DNA of 64,000 nucleotides from Astropecten irregularis (taxonomy: Eukaryota > Echinodermata > Asteroidea > Paxillosida > Astropectinidae), in contig OZ020253.1 in NCBI GenBank assembly GCA_963971285.1, forward strand, positions 3,472,001 through 3,536,000, in the 5' to 3' direction. Shown piece after piece: positions 39,701 through 43,497 of this stretch (the first letter of the stretch is position 1; the number at the start of each line of letters is the position of its first letter). Made by a program: the position numbers and the translations under genes. The notes below the pieces were generated by a model, which saw only the letters and a list, made by a program, of their open reading frames with translations, did not search any database and was not told the origin of the DNA.

Positions 39701-42700
39701 CTTCAGTTTTCCTTGGCCAATCGCAAGAGTCGGAAATATTAGATTTTTTAAGTGGTATTTTTCATGAATCATTCGCTCAATTTTCAGTCAGACATCGTGC
39801 TAATTGGTTACCGTTGCTGCCGGTGCATCACATGCTTTAACTAGGCGCGGCGCAATGATCACAACCCACACTCTCGAGACCGCCAGCGGGCTGTACCCAT
39901 GTATACGGCGCACCCCCAACTTTTGATTTTTGCCGAGGTGAAAAAAAGTGCGCCGTATACATGGCACTTTACGGTACTTGTATTATAATCATCAAATAAC
40001 CACAAGGGAAAATCACTGTTTTTTAATTCATTGAAATGTGGAGTGGGATTGGAACCAGCGACCTCCAGAATACCGCAACGTCGCTCAATTACCAACTGAG
40101 CTATCCAGCCCCATGTTGGTGGTATCTCCGGTACAGTATTCTGGAGGTCGCTAGTTCGTTGAACATGAACAGTGAACACGCATGCGGACTGACAGGATAT
40201 AACGGATACCTCAGCATCCAGTTCTTCAGTTGCCTGATGAAGGCTAGCAGTACCAGCAGCCGAAACGTTGCTACCAGCAACACGACATTGCATGACATTG
40301 ATCGAAAGTTTTCCTCATAACATCTTCTTGAAACAGACAACATTTACTTTGTTTCAGTTTCAGTCCAGCATTTCCAAGCTGGGTAAGAGCTCCATCTTAC
40401 TGACTTAGGTGCTCGTCAAATGAAGATGGAAATATTATCAGACCCTATATTCATCTGTAAAACTGTGTATCTCACCAGTTTGGGCTGCTTAGATTGAAGC
40501 TTCCTCTTAGATCGTCCTTCAACATCTTCATCTTCTTGGCTGTCCTCTTCGTCATAACCTTCCGCCTCATCTTCCTCATCACAATCCTCATCCATTGTAC
40601 CGTTCTCCGTTACATGCACATTAGACGAAGAGGTGCAACCATCAACAGAGCTGGATCCAACTTCCATATCGTCATCCGGACATTCGTCGTCACCCTCTGA
40701 ATGTAGAGCTTCATCATCAGACGTTGCAGCCTCACTATTGGTGTCTATGTTATTGTTTTCATTACCTTGCCCGTGTATGGTAAGGTCGGATATCAGGAGA
40801 GCCGTCAGACCATTTGATAATGTTACCACTCTGAGGAAAATATCAACAAAACACATTTAGACGCATCATTTATAGGGCGTTTACGAAACGGAGGCTTAGG
40901 CTCAGGCTCCGGTTTCATCATCCATACTGAAAATATAGGTTGTGGTTTTTCATTGAAGCTGAAGCTTTGTTTTCCTTTTTGTAGTATTTATTAAGCTATG
41001 CCTTAATAGAATATTATACTTTTCAAACCAGAGAATCTACTTCCAAACCGCAGTCAAAAGCCTCTAATTTGATACCCGTTATTTCAGAATGGATTCATGA
41101 AATGGAGCCAGACCCTGAGCCGAAGCCCAAGCCTCCGTTTCGTAAACATCCATCGTCCTAGTCTGGGCTCTGGGGCAAAAAAATCGGAAAGAGTTCCACT
41201 GACGGACAACACTTTGACACCCTATGCACAAATCCTATGGGACTGGTGCCAAACAAAGGGCGTTTTGAGATTTTTTTGTCACAAAAAATGGCTGATGCTG
41301 CATTTCAAAAGTATAACTTTAGATTAAAAACACCCTGTAAATCACACTTTTCAGATATGAGACTGAAGTTCATCTTAACTTGTATGCAGTATTTGCAGTA
41401 AATTAACTCTTAAAGGATATGACGCTTTTTCCGTAATGTCCGTCAGTGGAATTCTTCCCAAATATTCCCCCAAAAAACTTGTCTGCTAAGTGTGAATGAT
41501 GAATTTTTAAATTTAAACCAACTTTTTAAAAGGCAGGGTGTTTTTGCCGGCACTGGCATTCTTCCTACAAACGCTAGGCCCCTATTTGATGTTTCCAATA
41601 CTCAATAGGGCTCCGCGCTCAAGCTATTCATAGAATACGCCCTTTATTATCGACAGCTATAATTACCCGGACGTGATGTTCGGACAAATATCACAACGTT
41701 TAGGCCTAACGTTACATGTAATTTAATTAATGGGGCAACGTTCGATTTGTTTGTCCGATCTTCTGAATGTGACGTCAGGATCGCGAAGCCCTATTGGCCA
41801 ATTTTCATTATGTGTACAGTAGGTCTACCAGTACCAAGTAGGCTACCAACAATTAATACCAGATACACCATTACGGTAGGTAGTATGAGCGGGTGCCAGT
41901 CAACTCGGTCCGTAACCAACTCGGTCCGAGTCAACTCGGTCCGTGACCAACTCAGTCCGAGACCAACTCGGTCCGTGGCCAACTCGGTCCGTGGCCAACT
42001 CGGTCCGTGGCCAACTCGGTCCGAGGCCAACTCGGTCCGTGACCAACTCGGTCCGTGACCAACTCGGTCCGTGACCAACTCGGTCCCTATGGGAAAACGT
42101 ACACAAACAAGAATCCATGCAGTTTGCTGCAGCAGTGTACAACATGTAGGCTATTTGCATTAATGTTTTTAATGTCATCATAACATAATATGTTTTGCTT
42201 GTGGCTGAAACCGTGAAGAAATAAATCATGTCTTATTATGTTGATACCATAATTATTTGATAAAATGGCACAATACAATTTTAATTAAAATATTAATTAA
42301 ATTATACACGAAGTCAAATGCCTTATGAAAATGTGCTTTTTATGTTTAGAATTAATAAATCAATTAATGATAATAATGATGATTGTTTTGTGTTTTTGTT
42401 TTTGCTTTTTTAGCTTTGTTTTGATTAATCTGTGTATATACATATAACATAATTTAACATAAGATTTATAATTGGCAGGTGTTTGGGAAGGCACGTCTTT
42501 TGAAGACAGGGTTTGTTTTTTTTTTGGTTTTTTTTACTTTTTGTCAGGCCCTGGGCAGCACCTGCCAATGTATTTTTCATTCTTTAATGTTTTTAAGATA
42601 ATAAATGAAATAAATAAATAAATATACCTAAATAAATAGTTTAATTCACGCAATTTGCGAGACTTCGTACTCGTTTTGCTGCAACAAAATTACCAGACGT

Positions 42701-43162
42701 TTTTGCGTGCATTTTCCCATAGGGACCGAGTTGGTCACGGACCGAGTTGGCCACGGACCGAGTTGGTTACGGACCGAGTTGGCCTCGGACCGAGTTGGTT
42801 ATTGACCGAGATGGTCATGGACCGAGTTGGTTACGGACCGAGTTGGTCACGGACCGAGTTGACTCGGACCGAGTTGGTTACGGACCGAGTTGACCTGAAA
42901 CCGTATGAGCCTATAAATGAGGATACTGTACGTGTGGCATATACGTCCGGAAACTGGACACAGTCACCAGGCCTTCCATATGTGAAGAACTTAGAGACAC
43001 GGCCACTTATCGCCCCTTTTTTGGTTTTAGTGTTAATGGACAAGTTGGCACATACACTCATTATAAATTGTTTAACGTACGATTGCTATTCCGGTCCTTA
43101 ATGAAAGTTGAAACTTACCGATATTCACGTGTATCGTTCGGCGACTTCACGACGGCAGCCAT
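12486..43162 (-). CDS. NRDC: Nardilysin (N-arginine dibasic convertase), M16 zinc metallopeptidase, complete gene
   Basis: Coding exons in transcript order: 43162-43119, 40830-40476, 38414-38333, 37600-37500, 37204-37078, 35403-35308, 33028-32906, 32126-32069, 31566-31493, 30826-30757, 29951-29874, 27500-27380, 26892-26834, 26445-26391, 25583-25479, 24713-24557, 23734-23684, 23226-23107, 20581-20379, 20123-19996, 18842-18683, 17383-17165, 16377-16325, 15398-15315, 14878-14668, 13618-13523, 12710-12486. All introns are GT-AG and all phases agree, giving 3,255 nt, 1,084 residues plus TGA. Vertebrate nardilysin is about 1,150; this one has a shorter N-terminus. Visible in order: a KSPNDTREYR start, VTLSNGLTALLISDL, an acidic insert (about residues 45-121), the inverted zinc motif HFLEH (156-160) with the third ligand Glu237 in VDSE, KYPDENSFDAF and HGGSDNASTDCER, then the second, catalytically inert half (YEADTAQLEY, FIEGLVQGN, MEEPCFDVLRT, HLGEEVDRNW). 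The family cleaves before Arg in dibasic sites and acts on ectodomain shedding. Introns 5 and 18 carry splice-boundary tandem arrays. Identity is secure; single exon ends could be off by a few bases. Confidence 0.97.
13675..14034 (-). mobile_element. Family C element in NRDC intron 25
   Basis: TAAAGGTACTGTATAGGATTGG at one end and CATGTATTATACCGTTAA at the other; type-2 half plus shared core, inverted. Confidence 0.82.
14110..14290 (+). mobile_element. Truncated copy of the 26.1-kb foldback element, followed by a family C half
   Basis: CCAGACTAAAGACTCTGTTG, CACTGTTCATAATGGATAAG and TGCAAAATCTTGCCCTGGAT match 26096-26302. The right terminal arm is missing and a family C type-1 half begins instead (14285-14628). 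Confidence 0.75.
14285..14628 (+). mobile_element. Family C element, left end lost
   Basis: Type-1 half (GATACAGTAACAGTCATCTG) then core TTTCTGGATAAATACAGCAT and right half. The outer left end is replaced by the foldback fragment. Confidence 0.75.
14924..15215 (+). mobile_element. tRNA-derived SINE, family B
   Basis: Box A region TGTAGCCTAGTGGTCTGGCA, box B GGGTTCGAATCC, then TTGGGCAAGACGCTTTGCCA, CACCCAGGAGTAAATGGGTA and CCTGTGAGGGTAGAGATGGC. Tails of this type are widespread in marine invertebrates. Confidence 0.88.
15477..15825. mobile_element. MITE K copy interrupted by a SINE
   Basis: GAGTTCCACTACGTACCGGACA at the left and a decayed TTGTCTGTCAGATGAATTC at the right; the interior shares CAACACTTTGACACCCTGTG with 41188-41455. 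A family A SINE fragment (15700-15775) splits it. Confidence 0.7.
15700..15775 (-). mobile_element. SINE family A fragment nested in a MITE
   Basis: AAGTTGACTGGAGCGGGATT + CGAACCAGCGACCCC, then CACCAACTGAGCTATAATTC. It lies within the 15477-15825 element. Confidence 0.8.
15837..16240. mobile_element. MITE I copy (GGCCCAATTTCATGGAATCC ends)
   Basis: GGCCCAATTTCATGGAATCC at the left and its inverse ATTCAATGAAATTGGGCCC at the right. The interior has GCAAGGAATTTTTGCT-type short inverted repeats. Related copies lie at 46283-46956 and 58296-58604. Confidence 0.85.
16402..16665 (-). mobile_element. SINE family A immediately upstream of NRDC exon 23
   Basis: The GTCATTGAAAAGCGAGCAAA end lies only about 25 bp from the exon 23 acceptor (16378), so the branch-point region may be partly SINE-derived. 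It continues to GGGGGATCACTCAAAGAGGA. Confidence 0.85.
16718..17010 (-). mobile_element. SINE family A in NRDC intron 22
   Basis: Box B GGATTCGAACCAG (inverted) and box A side GAGCTACCCAGCCTTATGTTG, followed by the full head segment to GTACATGGGGGATCACTC. Confidence 0.87.
17090..17149 (-). mobile_element. SINE family A fragment beside the NRDC exon 22 donor
   Basis: AAAGAAAAACTGACTAGAGT + GGGATTCGAACCAG, truncated about 15 bp from the donor at 17164. Confidence 0.8.
17489..17812. mobile_element. MITE with CCGTGTCCCAAATCTTTGGC ends
   Basis: CCGTGTCCCAAATCTTTGGC + TGCGGCTGCAAATTACACAC at the left; inverted GTGTGTTATTTGCAGTCGCA + GCCAGAGATTTGGGACACG at the right. An internal partial repeat of the same end is at about 17684-17735. 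Confidence 0.82.
17983..18419. mobile_element. Foldback element with ~115-bp inverted arms
   Basis: Left arm GCATCTATAGCAGTTTGCCT...GTACTGTCTGGAACAAGAGG pairs with right arm CCTCTTGTTCCAGACAGTAC...AGCATCTATGG. The loop contains CTCACAGATTGTGGTCTTCT, also seen near 25200. Confidence 0.85.
18443..18660 (-). mobile_element. SINE family B
   Basis: The inverse of 14924-15215: CTACCCTCACAGGTATCCAT, GGTTTCGAACCC and CCACTAGGCCACAGCACCCC. It ends about 20 bp from NRDC exon 21. Confidence 0.87.
19042..19412. mobile_element. Family C element, type-3 left half
   Basis: TAAAGGAACTATCATACTTTGG, then GTTGATAGAACAGCTGCGGT and TTGTCATGGAATAAAAACAA, core TTTCTGGAAAAATACAGGCA, and right end GATACTACCATTAA. 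Confidence 0.82.
19548..19835 (-). mobile_element. SINE family A in NRDC intron 20
   Basis: AAATTGACTGGAATAGGATT (decayed box B) and CAATTGAGCTATCCAGCCCT, then the complete head segment. Confidence 0.85.
19878..19935 (-). mobile_element. SINE family A fragment
   Basis: ACAATTGACTAGAGTGGGAT + TCGAACCAGCC only. Confidence 0.75.
20245..20362. mobile_element. Small element with GATCGATCTTA inverted repeats
   Basis: CCTAAGATCGATCCTAAGAT and CCAAGATCGATCTTACAGAT are arranged like the 45593-45730 element. Confidence 0.5.
20379..20581 (-). CDS. NRDC: NRDC exon 19
   Basis: It encodes GYLIFHLMTPLVYTSPEN, LVLFDFLASILEHNLSEI and GYEADTAQLEYSL, matching the nardilysin segment RFHLISPLI...VVLFD...YEADVAQLEY. 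The acceptor CTTCCAG|GTTACC at 20582 is the one nearest the exon body and gives the family-length protein. Forty-nine upstream acceptors are near copies of it. The exon ends at ...GFSHKLP before GTAAGT. Confidence 0.93.
20582..23080 (-). repeat. 51-bp tandem array of the exon 19 3' splice site, 49 extra copies filling NRDC intron 18
   Basis: Intron 18 (23106-20582, 2,525 bp) equals 26 bp plus 49 x 51 bp. Each unit, read on the minus strand, is a pyrimidine-rich tract (TCTCTGTCTCTTGTATCTTC), CAG or TAG, then the first 26 or so bases of exon 19. The AG is kept in every copy I read. The unit length is a multiple of three, and the frame used by exon 19 stays open through the whole array (GYLIFHLMTSLCLLYLP repeated), so any upstream acceptor would add whole 17-residue units. 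Units differ by single bases, with a 102-bp alternation at about 21.2-21.65 kb that suggests repeated unequal exchange. Confidence 0.97.
24754..25078. mobile_element. Family C element truncated by a SINE
   Basis: TAAAGGGCATATACATGTAC end, right half and core inverted, then the type-3 half TTTCACAGGTTTGTTTTTAT...CGAATTATGAGCA, breaking into a family A SINE at about 25078. Confidence 0.78.
25078..25165 (+). mobile_element. SINE family A fragment
   Basis: CTGTACGGTATTCCGGAGGT + CGCTAGTTCGAATCC, then CCAGTCAATTTGTTTTTGTT. Confidence 0.8.
25646..26011. mobile_element. Family C element, type-1
   Basis: TAAAAGTAGTATCATATTTTGG at one end and ACCAAAGTATGAAGTTACCTTTAA (in parts) at the other, with the shared core inverted. 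Confidence 0.85.
26096..26302. mobile_element. 206-bp foldback element in NRDC intron 14
   Basis: CCAGACTAAAGACACTGTTG + CTAT and GGGCAAGCTTTTGC pair with GCAAAAGCTTGCCC and ATAGCAACAGTCTTTAGTCT. The loop is GTTACATAACAGACGTCTTG...ATGGGTA. Confidence 0.88.
27085..27335 (+). mobile_element. SINE family A in NRDC intron 12
   Basis: Head from TCCTCTTTGAGTGATCCCCC, then GGCTGGATGGCTCAGATGTT and CCAGTTCGAATCCCGCTCCA. It ends about 45 bp from the exon 12 donor. Confidence 0.87.
27753..29568. mobile_element. 1.8-kb hAT-like non-autonomous DNA transposon
   Basis: Ends AAGGCTGCAGTTTG...GTAACCGATTACCCG and CGGGTAATCGGTTAC...CTTACAGCCCT are inverted copies. The 8-bp GTTGCGTG flanks both ends (27745-27752 and 29569-29576), as expected for hAT target duplications. 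The interior is T/G-rich with GGGATTG repeats and a ~120-bp direct duplication (28995-29225). No transposase frame is seen. Confidence 0.8.
30222..30300 (+). repeat. Hammerhead-like repeat family, copy 1
   Basis: AATGAAGGCTAGCAGTTCCA, CCAAAACGTCGCTACCAGCA and ACACGACATTGCCTGAC. The core is decayed (CAATGA for CTGATGA, AAAA for GAAA). Confidence 0.6.
30896..30962 (+). repeat. Hammerhead-like repeat family, copy 2
   Basis: CCTGATGAAGGCTAGCAGTT, AGCAGCTGAAATGTCACTAC and CAGCAACACAACAT. CTGATGA and GAAA are intact; stem III is weakened. Confidence 0.6.
31110..31472 (+). mobile_element. Family C element, type-1, beside NRDC exon 9
   Basis: GTTTTGTCAAAACAATGCAG...core TTTCTGGATTAATACAGCAT...GGTATGCTACCAAAGTACGA. 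It ends about 20 bp from the exon 9 donor (31492). Confidence 0.83.
31655..31735 (-). mobile_element. tRNA-like SINE fragment
   Basis: AAAGCGGGATTCAAACCAGC and TTACCAACTGAGCTATTCAT; box A and box B pattern of a diverged family A copy. Confidence 0.6.
31800..32050 (-). mobile_element. SINE family A adjoining NRDC exon 8
   Basis: AATCGACTGGAATGTGATTT, CAACTGAGCTATCCAGCCGT and the head segment to AATCTGAGAAATGGTGGGAT. It ends about 20 bp from the exon 8 donor (32068). Confidence 0.83.
32181..32548. mobile_element. Family C element, type-3
   Basis: GTTATACCATACTTTGGTAA, AGTTGATAGAGCAGCTGCAG, core CTTCTGGATAACTACAGCAT and the right half. Confidence 0.83.
32690..32880. mobile_element. Pogo-like MITE (TATAACGAACA ends), copy 1
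   Basis: CACTACAACAAACACACTGG...TTTATAGTGGTGGTTCATTA...CAGTGTTCGTTATAGCTGTG. Diverged ends of the same family as 48140-48315 and 55009-55178. Confidence 0.7.
33647..33692. repeat. Perfect 46-bp palindrome
   Basis: The half-site CACGTGGGTTTTCTGAGTCA (with AAAT) is followed directly by its exact inverse. It lies within the 33484-34997 element. Confidence 0.95.
34255..34600. repeat. 19-bp minisatellite inside a transposon
   Basis: Unit GTCAACTCGCAAACATTAC, about 18 copies. Because 19 is not a multiple of 3 and the unit is stop-free, all three plus frames are open; these are not genes. Confidence 0.93.
35008..35262 (-). mobile_element. SINE family B
   Basis: CCCTGGGGAGTATACAGCAC, CTACCCTCACAGGTTTCCAT, GGATTTGAACCC and CCACTAGGCCACAGCATCC. 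It abuts the end of the 33484-34997 element, near exon 6. Confidence 0.87.
35661..37068 (-). repeat. 128-bp tandem array of NRDC exon 5 and its splice donor, 11 extra copies
   Basis: The marker TCAACATACC recurs exactly every 128 bp from 35661 to 37069, so 11 extra copies follow the true exon without net indel. Each copy holds about 89 bp of exon 5 sequence ending at the donor AGTG|GTATGTTG plus 39 bp of intron. In 9 of the 11 copies the exon base before TGAGGG is G, giving TTTCAG, an acceptor-like site; the true exon has TTTCAA. None of the copies has the exon 5 5' part or its acceptor. Joining exon 4 or exon 5 to a copy at TTTCAG runs into TGA within a few codons, so inclusion would be non-productive. 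Confidence 0.95.
37078..37204 (-). CDS. NRDC: NRDC exon 5: leads into the third zinc ligand
   Basis: The only copy with a full 5' part (acceptor CATAG, then TTFIFEIHQKHF) encodes FNEGLMRFAQFFTAPLL and DRELEAVDS. The Glu codon of VDSE, the expected third zinc ligand, is split G + AA between this exon and exon 6. Its 3' 97 or so bases and donor are copied 11 more times downstream in intron 5. Confidence 0.95.
37352..37433 (-). mobile_element. Family C fragment
   Basis: AAATGACTGTTACTGTATCT to ACCAAAGTGTTATATTACCT. Confidence 0.7.
37915..38125 (-). mobile_element. SINE family A in NRDC intron 3
   Basis: AAACTGCTTTGAGCGTGATT + CGAACCAGCGACCTCC, then GAGCTATCCAGCCCTATGTT and part of the head. 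Confidence 0.85.
38333..38414 (-). CDS. NRDC: NRDC exon 3: zinc-binding HFLEH exon
   Basis: It encodes AAAALCIGVGSFSEPDD and then the M16 inverted zinc motif HFLEH, where two His bind zinc and the Glu is the catalytic base. The Met codon after HFLEH is split across the exon 3/4 junction (A + TG). Intact catalytic residues indicate an active peptidase. Confidence 0.96.
38527..39976. mobile_element. 1.45-kb DNA transposon remnant with TACCGTAAAGTGCC ends
   Basis: TACCGTAAAGTGCCATGTAT + ACGGCGCAC at 38529 is repeated inverted at 39948-39976. A second GTATACGGCGCACC lies inside each end. The interior has GCCGACCAACTCGTACG-like repeats (39100-39245). No transposase recognised. Confidence 0.82.
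39985..40128 (-). mobile_element. SINE family A fragment
   Basis: GTGGAGTGGGATTGGAACCA and AACTGAGCTATCCAGCCCCA. It sits directly beside the 38527-39976 element. Confidence 0.8.
40148..40315 (+). repeat. Hammerhead-like repeat family, copy 3
   Basis: CTGATGA at 40232, hairpin GGCT...AGCC, GAAACGTTGCTACCAGCAAC and ATTGCATGAC. The upstream part AACAGTGAACACGCATGCGG matches the longer copy at 53922. Confidence 0.7.
40476..40830 (-). CDS. NRDC: NRDC exon 2: first strand of the peptidase domain plus acidic domain
   Basis: The exon begins after TTTTCCTCAG and encodes LSNGLTALLISDL, then about 75 residues very rich in Asp, Glu and Ser (blocks such as DEDCDEEDEAEGYDEEDSQ), then a basic RSKRKLQSKQPK tail. 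The acidic insert between the ISDL strand and the zinc-site helix is the hallmark that separates nardilysin from insulysin. In characterised nardilysins it binds polyamines and growth-factor ligands. Its sequence is poorly conserved, as expected for this region. Confidence 0.95.
40873..41152. mobile_element. MITE J (GGCGTTTACGAAACGGAGGC ends)
   Basis: The left end GGCGTTTACGAAACGGAGGC + TTAGGCTCAGG pairs with CCTGAGCCGAAGCCCAAGCC + TCCGTTTCGTAAAC. A second, decayed copy is at 62645-62862. Confidence 0.85.
41188..41455. mobile_element. MITE K (GAGTTCCACTGACGGACA ends)
   Basis: GAGTTCCACTGACGGACA at the left and TGTCCGTCAGTGGAATTC at the right are near-perfect inverted repeats. It shares its interior with 15477-15825. 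Confidence 0.87.
41899..42893. mobile_element. Foldback transposon with arms made of 17-bp tandem repeats
   Basis: Left arm 41899-42096: repeats of CAACTCGGTCCGTGACC ending CTATGGGAAAA. Right arm 42710-42893: inverted, starting TTTTCCCATAGGGACCGAG. The ~610-bp AT-rich centre has no gene. The layout is like fold-back (FB) elements. Confidence 0.88.
43119..43162 (-). CDS. NRDC: NRDC coding exon 1 with start codon
   Basis: The ATG at 43162-43160 starts a 14-codon exon that ends with two bases of an Arg codon before GTAAGT. The KSPNDTREYR stretch matches the nardilysin segment that precedes the first strand of the peptidase domain, and it joins in phase to VVTLSNG in exon 2, 2.3 kb away. The extra N-terminal ~90 residues of vertebrate nardilysin are absent unless another 5' exon exists. 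The start lies 335 bp from the divergent SYCE2 start. Confidence 0.88.
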
Positions 43163-43497
43163 TTTGTATTCTGACCCAATCAAGAGAGTTTCTTATTGGG
43201 GTATATATTATTATATCTTGAATGGGATAAACGTGTGCACGGTATATACAAAGCAATCACGATTTATATACCCTCTTTGGGATATATAAATCCATCCTGT
43301 GCCATTGGCTGAAAGTTTTTCAACAGCGCCCTCATTTAATGATGAATTGTCACAATCATCTGGTTTTCTGATGTTCTTTTTCTTGAGTCGAAAAAAATCA
43401 CTTTATATTGCAGTTTTCAATAGACTTCGTTATAAAGAAGAAGCTTGAAGTTCCATTTTTCAGTTTCTTGAGTAGGTTATACTCGCCATAATAAATA
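43163..43497. promoter_or_regulatory. Putative bidirectional promoter between NRDC and SYCE2
   Basis: The start codons of NRDC (minus) and SYCE2 (plus) are 335 bp apart, head to head. The interval has CCAAT-type pentamers in both orientations (near 43178, 43193 and 43304) and several TATATA-like stretches near 43200-43290. Transcription start sites cannot be fixed from sequence. Confidence 0.6.

Noticed and set aside
41747-42229. Open frames on both strands (103, 95 and 109 residues)
   Set aside because: They read the 17-bp repeats of the foldback arms.
12486-43162. Insulysin instead of nardilysin
   Set aside because: The acidic insert in exon 2, MEEPCFDVLRT and the overall sequence follow nardilysin; insulysin lacks the acidic domain.
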